DNA of 64,000 bases from Ectopseudomonas khazarica (GTDB taxonomy: Bacteria; Pseudomonadota; Gammaproteobacteria; Pseudomonadales; Pseudomonadaceae): NCBI RefSeq assembly GCF_004521985.1, contig NZ_SBHZ01000016.1:1-64000 (forward strand), in the 5' to 3' direction. Both the position numbers and the translations under genes were made by a program. Positions within the stretch are counted from its first letter, which is position 1; each line of letters starts with the position of its first letter. The notes below the pieces were generated by a model. It worked only from the letters and a program-made list of their open reading frames with translations. It ran no database searches and was not told the DNA's origin. This document shows positions 8,183 to 16,433 of this stretch, piece after piece.

Positions 8183-9388
8183 TCAGCTCCGCCCGCTGCT
8201 GCGCCCAGGGCGCCGGTGCAGAGACAGACCGAGTGTTATCGCCGCCATGAGCATGCAATACACCGCTACCGGCCACGCGCTAGCAGCTGGCGTCAGCAAG
8301 ATGATCAGCGTGCCAATCCCACCCAGCAGCACACCGCCCAGGCAGAAGTAAACCGCTGTGGCAGTGCCGGCGATATGATCGAGCCCACGCAAAGCACCAT
8401 TGGGGCCGACAGAAACCGCCGCAGAGATTCCCACGCCTATGAGCCACATCGGGCCAATGAAGCCCATGACCGACTCCCGGATCAGTGATTCTCCAGCAAC
8501 CAGCAGCAGGGCACCAGCGATGAGACAGCCCATCCCCGCGCGAAGAATGACGATTTCCCCGACACGCCGCACCAGCCGCCCGATCACCTGAGCCGCGATC
8601 ATCATCACGATTGCGACCGTGCCGAACACCAGGCTGAACTCGAACGCAGACAGCTGCTGTCGCTCCATCATCACCCAGGGGGCGACCGAGAAGAAGACGA
8701 AGAAACTGCCCATCCCGGCACTGTAGCCGAGGGTATAAAGCCAGAACCCGAAGGACTTCAGAGGCACGAACAGCTGCCGCCAACTCAGGCTGCCCGTTCT
8801 GGCTCGCCGGGTCTCGGGCCAGAGCAGCCAGGCTGAAACGACCGCCCCGAGCATGGCGACAGCGAGCACCAGGAAGATCGCCCGCCACCCCAGCCATGCC
8901 GCGACCGAAGTCCCCAGCAATGGTCCCAGCGCGGGCACCATCGCCAGCATGGAGCCCAGCAAGCCATAGATGACGCTGCCCTCGGGACGCTTGGCATAGA
9001 CGTCGCGCACGGTGGCAAATACCGCGACCAGACAAGCCGATGCCCCGGCCGCCTGGAGCGTACGTAGCGCCAGGAATGCCGCAGGCGACGAGGCCAGGGC
9101 GAGCCCGACCGAGGCCAGGAAGTAGGTCATGCCACCGAGCAACAGCACGGGGCGTCTGCCGAAATGGTCGGACAGCGGCCCGACTATCAACTGGCCCGCC
9201 CCCAGCACGACCAGGTAGACCGTCAGGGTCAACTGAATGGTACTGGCGCTGGCATTCAGCGCCTGGGCCATCGAGGGGATAACGGGCAGATACATGTCCA
9301 TCCCCAGCGACGCGATCAGGTCGAAGGGGGACAACAGAAGCAGCGTGACGGCGAGCGAGTATCGCCAGGTAAGATCTTTTGAGTGCAC
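8183..9388 (-). CDS. CmlA/FloR-type MFS chloramphenicol exporter
   Basis: 401 residues, 12 predicted membrane segments, DHA1 drug:H+ antiporter. It starts at a GTG (9388) with AAGGAG 8 nt upstream. The sequence closely follows CmlA as I remember it: WRYSLA.T, LLLSPFDL, SLGMDMYLP, ASTIQLTLT.YLV, GPLSD.FGRRPVLL, GASACLV..FATVRD, SMLAMVPALGPLLG and the late block GPNGALRG.DH.AGT.TAVYFCLGGVLLG. The known role of that family is export of chloramphenicol (and florfenicol for FloR) across the inner membrane. No integron attC site, integrase or cassette context is visible, so this appears to be a resident chromosomal copy. A leader peptide and hairpins upstream suggest translational attenuation. Confidence 0.9.
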   Translation of the reverse strand: MHSKDLTWRYSLAVTLLLLSPFDLIASLGMDMYLPVIPSMAQALNASASTIQLTLTVYLVVLGAGQLIVGPLSDHFGRRPVLLLGGMTYFLASVGLALASSPAAFLALRTLQAAGASACLVAVFATVRDVYAKRPEGSVIYGLLGSMLAMVPALGPLLGTSVAAWLGWRAIFLVLAVAMLGAVVSAWLLWPETRRARTGSLSWRQLFVPLKSFGFWLYTLGYSAGMGSFFVFFSVAPWVMMERQQLSAFEFSLVFGTVAIVMMIAAQVIGRLVRRVGEIVILRAGMGCLIAGALLLVAGESLIRESVMGFIGPMWLIGVGISAAVSVGPNGALRGLDHIAGTATAVYFCLGGVLLGGIGTLIILLTPAASAWPVAVYCMLMAAITLGLSLHRRPGRSSGRS

Positions 9389-9484
9389 GAAGCCATCTCC
9401 TTGAGCGAGAGGTTTGGCTGCGGTCTCATCATGTAAAGAAGCCAGAAGAGCGCCGCAACAACCGGAAAGAAAGGTTGCTGCGGC
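9389..9484 (-). promoter_or_regulatory. Putative translational attenuator of the CmlA-like gene
   Basis: On the minus strand a 12-bp stem starts right after the leader stop codon: arm 9484-9473 pairs with 9463-9452 (one G-U), loop 9 nt. A second possible stem (9412-9407 with 9399-9393, one bulge) buries part of the Shine-Dalgarno AAGGAG at 9402-9397. The downstream arm of the first stem could alternatively pair with 9423-9411, which would open the second stem. This is the layout expected for drug-stalled-ribosome control. Pairings were done by eye. Confidence 0.6.
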
Positions 9485-9514
9485 TTACTTGACGGCTTGC
9501 TTGGCGGTTCTCAT
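9485..9514 (-). CDS. 9-codon leader peptide of the CmlA-like gene
   Basis: ATG at 9514 to TAA at 9485 encodes MRTAKQAVK. The leader I remember for transposon-borne cmlA is MSTSKNADK, also nine residues: positions M1, T3, K5, A7 and K9 are identical. In the known system chloramphenicol stalls the ribosome near codon 8, and an alanine just before the stall point favours drug binding; A7 is kept here. A GGGA at about 10 nt spacing precedes the ATG. The stop codon is followed immediately by a 12-bp hairpin and, 96 nt later, by the exporter start. Confidence 0.65.
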   Translation of the reverse strand: MRTAKQAVK

Positions 9515-9619
9515 TGGCGTTCATTCCCGATGCGATGGGCTAGCGTATCACCGCCCAATCGAGCGGTGAAGCACGAGCCGCAGCGCTCGGCAGCCCCCAT
9601 CGAGCTCGAGTTGAACGGC

Positions 9620-10372
9620 TCAGACCACTGGCGGAATCCTGGGTGTGAGCAACCCCGCGGTTTCACCGCCATCGATGGTGAGCGAGGTGCCATTGACATA
9701 ACTGGACGCGGGAGAAAGCAGCCAGACGATCGCGTTGGCCACCTCGTCAGGCCGGGCCAGTCTGGCGGCAGGAATGCGCGCGCTCAACGCCGCCACCTTG
9801 CCGGCATCCGCGACGACACCACTCATCATGCGCGTGGCAATCTGCCCTGGACACACCGCGTTGAAGCGCACCTGCGCGCCATACTCCAGGGCCAGTGCCT
9901 GGGTCAGGCCCAACAACGCCGCCTTGCTTGCACAGTATGTGGCGAGCCCCTGCTCCCCCGTCTTGCCGGCGATCGACGAGACGTTCACGACCGCCCCGCC
10001 GCCCTTCTGCAGGCCGGGCAGCGCATGCTTGATGAAGAAGAAGGCGGAGCGCGTGTTGACTGCGAACATGGCGTCCCACTCTTGCTGCGTGGTTTCGTGA
10101 AATGCCTTGCGCCCTGCCATGCCTGCATTGTTGACCAGCCCGCTGAGTGCTCCATCACCAAGCTCCAGCGCCTTGGCCACGACCGCCGCGCAGTCTTCCT
10201 CGTTGCGCACGTCGCCAGGGACGAACGTGCTCGCTGGCAGGCGCTCTTGCAATGCCGCCCCGGCCTCTGCGTCGCGGCCGCTGAACACCACCTTGCAACC
10301 CTGACCGGCCAGCAACTCGACGGTCGCGGCGCCGATGCCATGGGTGCCACCTGTGACGATATACATAATCAT
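9620..10372 (-). CDS. Classical short-chain dehydrogenase/reductase in the aminotransferase/ABC cluster
   Basis: 250 residues with every classical SDR element: TGGTHGIG cofactor loop, NNAG, the catalytic Ser in VSSIAG, YCASK (Tyr/Lys pair), and a C-terminal GTSLTIDGGETAG. Its ATG overlaps the stop of the upstream permease gene (ATGA, 10369-10372), so it is the last coupled gene of the leftward ABC operon. It probably oxidises or reduces an alcohol/carbonyl intermediate of the imported compound with NAD(P); the substrate is unknown. Confidence 0.88.
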   Translation of the reverse strand: MIMYIVTGGTHGIGAATVELLAGQGCKVVFSGRDAEAGAALQERLPASTFVPGDVRNEEDCAAVVAKALELGDGALSGLVNNAGMAGRKAFHETTQQEWDAMFAVNTRSAFFFIKHALPGLQKGGGAVVNVSSIAGKTGEQGLATYCASKAALLGLTQALALEYGAQVRFNAVCPGQIATRMMSGVVADAGKVAALSARIPAARLARPDEVANAIVWLLSPASSYVNGTSLTIDGGETAGLLTPRIPPVV

Positions 10373-11184
10373 GATTTCCGTTGGTTGTTGCGCTGGGCGC
10401 GCAAGGTGAGGAAGGTCGTGCTCAGAAGGCCGGCAATACCGACGACGAGCAAGAAGGTCGACATGGCCAGAATCGACGGATCGATGGTGTCGCGGATGCC
10501 GTCGAACATCTGCCGGGGCAAGGTCCGCTGACTTGGCCCGCCGATGAACAGCGTTACCACGATTTCATCGAACGAGGTCATGAAGGCGAACAGTGCGCCG
10601 GACACGATGCCGGGCGCGATGATCGGAACGGCGATGCCCACGAACGCGCGCGCAGGGCTCGCGCCGGCCATGGCCGCGGCTTTCAGCAATGTCATGTCGA
10701 ACCCCTGGAGGCTGGCCGCCACGCTGATCAGCACGAACGGGGTGGCCAGCACGGTATGCGCGAGAATCAGCCCCGTCATCGTTCCCGTCAGGCCCAGCTG
10801 GCCGAACAGAAAGTACATGCCCAGCCCGGAAATGACCGGCGGGAAGATCATGGGCGAGATCAGCAGGCCGAGCAGACCGCCCGGCACAGGCAGGTTGCGT
10901 CTGGCAAAGGCCAGCGCGGCCAGGGTCCCCAGTACCGTGGCCAGGGCGGTCGAGGTCGCCCCGACTACGAGACTGTTGCTCAGCGCACTCATCCATGGGC
11001 CACTGGTGAAGACGCGCTCGTACCATTGTAGGGAAAACCCTGGCAACGGGTACGACAGAAATGAGCCGCTGCTGAACGAGATCGGCACGACCGCCAGCAA
11101 GGGGCCGATCATGAACAGGCTCATCAGCAGACCGAACGACAGATGCGCTTTGCGCATGATCGAAGCAAGCAAAAAATGACGCAT
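10369..11184 (-). CDS. Polyamine-type ABC transporter permease (PotC-like)
   Basis: 271 residues, six predicted membrane segments. The EAA loop that contacts the ATPase is visible around LLKAAAMAGASPARAFVGIAVPIIAPGI. Family: binding-protein-dependent permeases of the spermidine/putrescine and related cation group. It lies 13 bp after the other permease gene and overlaps the SDR start by 4 bp. With the neighbouring permease it should form the inner-membrane channel of the importer. Confidence 0.9.
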   Translation of the reverse strand: MRHFLLASIMRKAHLSFGLLMSLFMIGPLLAVVPISFSSGSFLSYPLPGFSLQWYERVFTSGPWMSALSNSLVVGATSTALATVLGTLAALAFARRNLPVPGGLLGLLISPMIFPPVISGLGMYFLFGQLGLTGTMTGLILAHTVLATPFVLISVAASLQGFDMTLLKAAAMAGASPARAFVGIAVPIIAPGIVSGALFAFMTSFDEIVVTLFIGGPSQRTLPRQMFDGIRDTIDPSILAMSTFLLVVGIAGLLSTTFLTLRAQRNNQRKS

Positions 11185-11197
11185 GGCAATGGCTCCC

Positions 11198-12469
11198 CTA
11201 ACGCAATCCGGCGATCTGACGGATGCCCACCAGGCGCGCCGCCAACAGATAGATGACCATGACGCACAGAATCAGCACCAGTCCGAGCGCCGAGGCCATG
11301 CCCCAGTTGACGGTCGTGTTGGTGTAGAAGGCAATGAAGTAACCAAGCATCTGCTCACGGGCGCTGCCCACCAGCGTGGGGGTCACGTAGTAACCCGCGG
11401 CCACGATGAAGGTCAGCAAGGTGCCGGAGCCAATGCCGGTGAGGGTCATCGGCAGATAGACATGGATGAACCCGCGCAACGGGTGCGCACCCAGCGATGC
11501 CGAGGCCCGCATGAAGTGCGGCGGGATGCTCTTCATGACGCTGTACAGCGGCAGCACACTGAATGGCAGCAGGATATGGACCATGACGATGTACACCCCT
11601 GGCAGGTTGAAGATCATCGCGATGGGCTGATCGATCAGTCCCGCGTGCAGGAGCAAGGTGTTGACGATGCCCTTTTGCTGCAGCACCACGATCCAGGACG
11701 TTGTCCTGGCGAGCAGTGACGTCCAGAACGGCAGCATCACGGCGAGGAGCAGCAGGATCTGCATCGGACGGGGCGCGCTGACCATCAGGGCGGCGAAGGG
11801 AAAACCCAGCACCAGGCAGAGCAAGGACACCACCAGGGCGATTTTCAGCGTCTTCAGGATCAGGCTGACGTACACACGCTGATTCTCGTCAGCCAGTGCG
11901 ACGCCCTCAGCGGTCTGCTTGAGGTCGACGGCCGCCAGCAGGTAGTAGGGTGTGTATGCCGGTGAGGCACGCTGGAAGTCGCTCCAGAACTTCGCGGAAA
12001 TCCAGCGCGGATCGATAGCCGCCAAGCGTGCCTGTGCACTGCTCGCTGTCGAGGAAGGGTCTCTCTTGTAGTGACGCGCAGTCTTCATGACCAGCGCACG
12101 ATAGCCACTGCTCTCGTAGTTCAGGCGTCGCGCCGCTTCGCCGATGACGGCAATGCTCGGTGCCTGGAGAAAATCCTGCTCGAGGGCGATGAAAACCCCT
12201 TCCGCAGGAACGGCGTGCGGCGTCACGCTCTTCTGTTCCTCCAGCGCCGCCAGCGTGCGGGGGAACGCCTGAATCACTTCCGGGTTGCTGACGGCCCGGT
12301 ACAGCATCATGCCAATCGGCAGCGCGAAGAAAACGGCGGTGTAGGCCAGCAGCGGCAGCACCAGCAAGACGGAGAAAACCTGCTTGCGTCGACTGGAACG
12401 CTGATGCGCGTCTACCAGCGCGACAGCTTCTGCCGGCGCTGCAGCGGTCGAGGATATGGACATAGTCAA
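11198..12469 (-). CDS. Polyamine-type ABC transporter permease (PotB-like) with long periplasmic insertion
   Basis: 423 residues, longer than the usual 280-310 of PotB-type permeases. After the first membrane segment (FSVLLVLPLLAYTAVFFALP) there is a hydrophilic insertion of roughly 130 residues before the second (LKIALVVSLLCLVLGFPFAA), as in many Pseudomonas SpuG/PotH-like proteins. The EAA loop is recognisable around ASASLGAHPLRGFIHVYLPMTLTGIG. It is the partner of the next permease gene and follows the binding-protein gene by 72 bp. Confidence 0.88.
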   Translation of the reverse strand: MTMSISSTAAAPAEAVALVDAHQRSSRRKQVFSVLLVLPLLAYTAVFFALPIGMMLYRAVSNPEVIQAFPRTLAALEEQKSVTPHAVPAEGVFIALEQDFLQAPSIAVIGEAARRLNYESSGYRALVMKTARHYKRDPSSTASSAQARLAAIDPRWISAKFWSDFQRASPAYTPYYLLAAVDLKQTAEGVALADENQRVYVSLILKTLKIALVVSLLCLVLGFPFAALMVSAPRPMQILLLLAVMLPFWTSLLARTTSWIVVLQQKGIVNTLLLHAGLIDQPIAMIFNLPGVYIVMVHILLPFSVLPLYSVMKSIPPHFMRASASLGAHPLRGFIHVYLPMTLTGIGSGTLLTFIVAAGYYVTPTLVGSAREQMLGYFIAFYTNTTVNWGMASALGLVLILCVMVIYLLAARLVGIRQIAGLR

Positions 12470-12541
12470 ACTTACCTTGCGCGAATGCGTCTGAGCGGTG
12501 CCATCGCCGTGACGGCCGATGGCACGTTCGTCAAGCCAGGG

Positions 12542-13582
12542 TTACTGCGCGACCCAGCGGGTGAAGCGAGCCATCAGGTCTTCTTCGTAGTTGACCCAGA
12601 ACGGGGTATCCAGCAACAAGGCGTCCTTCATGTTGGCCGGTGCGTTGGGCAGCGTCTGCACGGTTCTGGCATCCAGCGCGGCACTGGCCTTGCTGTTGAC
12701 GATTCCATAGGGAATGGCATGGGCAAAGTCCTCCTGGGCCTGGCGGCTGAGGATGAAATCGAGAAGCCGGTAACTCTGCTCCAGGTTCGGCGTGCCCTTG
12801 ATGATCGTCCAGTAGTCCATGCTGTAGAGCTGCTGCTGCCAGATCAGCGGAAACTGACTGCCCTGCTGATTGGCGATGGCGATCCGCCCGTTGTAGGCCG
12901 CCGTCATGGCCAGATCACCGGCAGCCATCCACTCCAGAGGCTGCGCGCCGGTTTCCCACCATTGAATGTAGGGTTTGATCTCGTCCAGCTTGGCGAACGC
13001 ACGATCCTGGCCTTGCTGGGTGGCCAGCACCTTGTAGACGTCCTGCGGCGCCACGCCGTCCGCCATCAAGGCAATTTCCAGGGTCATGCGTGCCTGTTTG
13101 CGCAAGCCGCGCTTGCCTGGCCACTTCTGCACATTCCAGAAATCCGCCCAGCTTTTCGGGCCGTCAGCAGCGAACTTCTTCTGGTCATAGGTCATCACCT
13201 CGGACCAGACGAAAGCGCCGACACCGCAGGTCGAGAACGCTTCGGGGTCTACCTCGGGCGCATTCTTGAGTCGCTTGAGATCGAGTTCCTCGAGCAGTCC
13301 CTGCTCACAGGCCAGCTCCATCTCGTTCTGGTCCATCTGTACCAGATCCCAGGTGGGGTTCCCGGACTCGACCATGGCCTTCTGTTTGGCCAAGCCGCCG
13401 CCGTAGGTGTCCTGGACGATCGGCAGGCCGCTTTGCGCGGTGAAAGGTTTGAAGTAGGCCTTGTCGAAAGCCTCCTGCGTGACGCCCCCGAAACCGACGG
13501 CCGTGAGGTCGCGAGCTTGAGCGATGGTACTGATTGCACTCACGAAAAGGACAGTGACGAACTGTTTCTTCAACGATGACAT
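12542..13582 (-). CDS. Periplasmic substrate-binding protein of the polyamine-type ABC importer (PotD-like)
   Basis: 346 residues from the ATG at 13582 (AGGAGAA 7 nt upstream; the open frame further up to 13810 lacks coding character). Signal peptide MSSLKKQFVTVLFVSAISTI ending AQA. The mature part is a family-1/PotD-like solute-binding domain (WDLVQMDQNEMELACEQGLL, then MTYDQKKF and GKRGLRKQ, typical hinge and pocket areas). The ligand is unknown; PotD/PotF-type proteins bind polyamines, but relatives bind other cations, amino acids and aminophosphonates. It is 163 bp from the ATPase gene, which may leave room for an additional promoter. Confidence 0.88.
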   Translation of the reverse strand: MSSLKKQFVTVLFVSAISTIAQARDLTAVGFGGVTQEAFDKAYFKPFTAQSGLPIVQDTYGGGLAKQKAMVESGNPTWDLVQMDQNEMELACEQGLLEELDLKRLKNAPEVDPEAFSTCGVGAFVWSEVMTYDQKKFAADGPKSWADFWNVQKWPGKRGLRKQARMTLEIALMADGVAPQDVYKVLATQQGQDRAFAKLDEIKPYIQWWETGAQPLEWMAAGDLAMTAAYNGRIAIANQQGSQFPLIWQQQLYSMDYWTIIKGTPNLEQSYRLLDFILSRQAQEDFAHAIPYGIVNSKASAALDARTVQTLPNAPANMKDALLLDTPFWVNYEEDLMARFTRWVAQ

Positions 13583-13745
13583 GATGCTGTTCTCCTGCGG
13601 AGCTAGAGCGGGTTGTGCCAACAAGGCGGAAATTGGGCAGGAGATGTGCTCAGGTCGAGCGATCAAAACTGGACATGCGATAACCCTCTTGTTGTTGTAG
13701 GTGGGTGGTGCTTCGGGTGGTGCGGTGTAACCGGGTGTGGATTTC

Positions 13746-14849
13746 TCAGCTTGCCGCGAAGATGTGGGCGTCCTGCGGCCTCCAGGTGAAGCCGATGCGC
13801 TGACCATCACGCAGTGCCCTGACCGCCGCGTCGTTCGGGGTCTTGACGATCACCGTTTCGCCATTGGCCAACCTGAGGTGCACGCGCAGGTGATCCCCCA
13901 GGTAGACACGATCGGCGAGCGTTGCCTGGTAACGCGATTCGTCGCCGTGACACAGGCGGATGTTCTCGGGACGGATCAGCAGATCGACCCGCTGGGTGAG
14001 CGCCTGAGGCGCTCCAGCCGCCATGCCGCGCACGACGAAACCGGCCTCCAGGGCGACGTCGAGCTGAGCGCCCTGGCGCTCCAGCGGTCGGCCTCGCAGC
14101 ACGTTGTTTTCACCGATGAAGGTGGCGACATAAGGATTTTCCGGACGCTCATAGAGCGAAGTCGGGTCGCCGATCTGGGCGATGTCCCCCTGATGGAAGA
14201 CGGCGACACGGTCCGACATGGTCAGTGCTTCGCCCTGGTCGTGGGTGACGTAGACCACGGTCACCCCCAGATGCCGGTGCAGTTGCTTGATCTCGTACTG
14301 CATGTGCTCACGCAGGTTCTTGTCCAACGCCCCCAGGGGTTCATCCATCAGGATGACCTGTGGCTCGAAAACCATGGCGCGGGCCAGTGCCACACGCTGC
14401 TGCTGGCCGCCGGAGAGCTCGGCAGGACGGCGAGCCTGCATCCCGTGCAACTGCACCATGTCGATGGCGCGCTTTACCTTCTGCTCGATCTCGCTGCGGC
14501 CAAGGCCCCGCATCTTCAGCGGATAGGCCAGGTTTTCAGCGACGCTCATGTGCGGGAACAACGCGTAGTTCTGGAACACCATGCCCATGCCGCGCTGGTG
14601 GGCCGGGACGTTCTGGATCGGTTTGCCGCCCATGCGGATCTCGCCACGGGTTGGCGTTTCGAAGCCGGCCAGCATCATCAACGTGGTGGTCTTTCCTGAG
14701 CCTGACGCACCGAGCAGCGTCAGGAACTCGCCCTGCGCGATGCTCAGATTGAGGTCCTGGATGACCAGGTTCTTGCCGTCGTAGCTCTTCTGCACGTGGC
14801 ATAGCTCGATCAGCGGCGACTGATCAGGGAACTGCGAGACACTGTTCAT
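13746..14849 (-). CDS. ABC transporter ATPase (PotA-like)
   Basis: 367 residues. Walker A GASGSGKTT, Q-loop region MGMVFQNYALFPHM, signature LSGGQQQRVALARA, Walker B VILMDEPLGALD and switch histidine VTHDQ are all present, followed by a C-terminal TOBE domain of about 120 residues. It powers the adjacent polyamine-type permeases. Its ATG overlaps the aminotransferase stop (ATGA at 14846-14849), so import and transamination are co-translated, a strong hint that the imported compound is the amine substrate. Confidence 0.93.
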   Translation of the reverse strand: MNSVSQFPDQSPLIELCHVQKSYDGKNLVIQDLNLSIAQGEFLTLLGASGSGKTTTLMMLAGFETPTRGEIRMGGKPIQNVPAHQRGMGMVFQNYALFPHMSVAENLAYPLKMRGLGRSEIEQKVKRAIDMVQLHGMQARRPAELSGGQQQRVALARAMVFEPQVILMDEPLGALDKNLREHMQYEIKQLHRHLGVTVVYVTHDQGEALTMSDRVAVFHQGDIAQIGDPTSLYERPENPYVATFIGENNVLRGRPLERQGAQLDVALEAGFVVRGMAAGAPQALTQRVDLLIRPENIRLCHGDESRYQATLADRVYLGDHLRVHLRLANGETVIVKTPNDAAVRALRDGQRIGFTWRPQDAHIFAAS

Positions 14850-16234
14850 GGGCGTTGTCCGTTGGCGTGGTAGACCTCATCGAGCGCGGCGCGCAGGCGC
14901 GCAACCATTTCGCGGATCTGCTCCGCGTCGATGATGTAGGGCGGCGCCAGGGCGATGGCGTCCCCCATGTTGCGAACGATCAGGCCATGCCGGCGAGCGG
15001 CGAGCTCGACCTGCGCGCCGATGGCCAGACGGGCCGGGAATGACGCCCGCGAGGCTTTGTCCTCGACCAGCTCCAGCCCGGCGACCAGGCCGATACCGCG
15101 TATCTCGCCGATCAGCGGGTGGTCGAGCAGGGGCGAAAGGCACTGATGCAGCTCGCGTCCCATCGCGGCCGTATGCAGTGGCACGTTCATCTCGCGATAG
15201 ATGTCCAGCGCTTCCAGCGCGACGGCTGCCGCGACCGGATGTCCCGAGTAGGTGAAGCCATGGCCGAAGCCATCCAGCTCACTGCTCTGCTCCTCCAGCA
15301 CGGCATAGACCGCCGCGCTGACGAGCACACAGGAAATCGGCTGGTAGCCTGCGGACAGGCTCTTGGCACAGGCCATCAGGTCAGGCGTGAAGCCCATCGT
15401 CTGGTGCCCGAACCACTGCCCCGTCCGGCCGAAGCCGCAGATGATTTCATCGGCCAGCATGAGGATGTCATGGCGTGCCAGCAGCGCCTGGACTGCGGCG
15501 AAGTAGCCCGCCGGCGGAACGATGACGCCCCCCGCGCCCATGATGGGTTCACTGATGAAAGCGGCAATGTTCTGAGGCCCCTCGGCCTCGATGCGCTTCT
15601 CCAGCTGGTTGACCAGGCGCGCACAGAACTCGGCCTCGGACTCACCCGTTTGTACATTGCGGTAATGGTGCGGGCAATCGACATGGATCACCCCGTCAAG
15701 CGGCAGGCCAAAGGCCGCGTGCATGTTGGGCAAACCGGACAGGGACGCACCCATGACAGTGGAACCATGGAAGCCTCTCTGGTGAGCGATCACCTTGCGC
15801 TTCTGCGGATTGCCCCTGGCCCGGTGGTAGGCCCAGGCCATCTTGATCATCGAATCGTTGGCTTCGGAGCCGGAGCAGGCAAAGAACACCTTCGCCTCGG
15901 GCATCTTCGCCAGCTCGCAGATGCGCTCGGCCAGGCGCGCAGTCACCGCCGGCACCCGATGGTTGAAGGTGTGGTAGTAGGGCAGCGTCTCCAGCTGGCG
16001 CTGTGCGGCGCCGGCCAGACGCCGGTTGGAAAAACCCAGGCTCGCACACCACAGGCCCGACATCCCTTCGATGTATGCCTGGCCATGCTCATCGATCACA
16101 TGCACCCCGTCTCCTCGCTCGATCACCAGCGGTCCCTGCCGCTGGTGCCGGCGCATGTTGGTTTGCGAGTGCAAGTGATAGCGCCTGTCGACCTGGGCAA
16201 TGGTGCTTGTCGGGGGCGTGTGCAGTGACGGCAT
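14846..16234 (-). CDS. Class III PLP-dependent aminotransferase (omega-amino acid/diamine:pyruvate type)
   Basis: 462 residues from the ATG at 16234 (GGAGAT 7 nt upstream); the open frame to 16360 runs into the operator region. Class III signatures: FFACSGSEANDS, the HQRGFHGST loop, SEPIMGAGG, LMLADEIICGFGRTG (PLP aspartate) and the Schiff-base lysine in ACAKSLSAGYQPIS. It resembles SpuC/beta-alanine:pyruvate aminotransferases, which move a terminal amino group to pyruvate and leave an aldehyde or ketone. It is the first gene of the leftward operon and is probably controlled from the shared divergent region at 16235-16433. Confidence 0.92.
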   Translation of the reverse strand: MPSLHTPPTSTIAQVDRRYHLHSQTNMRRHQRQGPLVIERGDGVHVIDEHGQAYIEGMSGLWCASLGFSNRRLAGAAQRQLETLPYYHTFNHRVPAVTARLAERICELAKMPEAKVFFACSGSEANDSMIKMAWAYHRARGNPQKRKVIAHQRGFHGSTVMGASLSGLPNMHAAFGLPLDGVIHVDCPHHYRNVQTGESEAEFCARLVNQLEKRIEAEGPQNIAAFISEPIMGAGGVIVPPAGYFAAVQALLARHDILMLADEIICGFGRTGQWFGHQTMGFTPDLMACAKSLSAGYQPISCVLVSAAVYAVLEEQSSELDGFGHGFTYSGHPVAAAVALEALDIYREMNVPLHTAAMGRELHQCLSPLLDHPLIGEIRGIGLVAGLELVEDKASRASFPARLAIGAQVELAARRHGLIVRNMGDAIALAPPYIIDAEQIREMVARLRAALDEVYHANGQRP

Positions 16235-16257
16235 CGCAGTGATCTCCACGCTAACAG

Positions 16258-16273
16258 ATAACTTATAAATTAT
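16258..16273. promoter_or_regulatory. Operator-like box 1 (aminotransferase side)
   Basis: ATAACTTATAAATTAT is a 16-bp palindrome with one mismatched pair, 24 bp from the aminotransferase start. The same sequence recurs as box 2 (16364-16379) on the other side of the divergent region, and more loosely before the GntR gene. A dimeric GntR regulator is the expected binder (inference). Confidence 0.6.
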
Positions 16274-16363
16274 GCATTGCATATCCGGCGCAGGACTCGA
16301 CCTGCTTGGCCTGGCTGTCCCGCTGTGGAAAAAAGTACAACCCACCGCTTGTTCATGCAAGAT

Positions 16364-16379
16364 ATATCTTATAAGTTAT
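16364..16379. promoter_or_regulatory. Operator-like box 2 (transketolase side)
   Basis: Reads ATATCTTATAAGTTAT on the plus strand; its reverse complement shares the exact 11-mer ATAACTTATAA with box 1. It is a palindrome with one mismatched pair and sits 55 bp before the transketolase start, where it would overlap a promoter and allow repression. Confidence 0.6.
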
Positions 16380-16433
16380 TTGAAGAACGTCGTTAACCGA
16401 CCGTCCCCACAACAACAACCAGGAACTGCAGCC

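Noticed and set aside
8183..9514. Recent integron or transposon origin of the CmlA-like gene
   Set aside because: No attC site, integrase, transposase or target duplication was found; base composition matches the neighbours.
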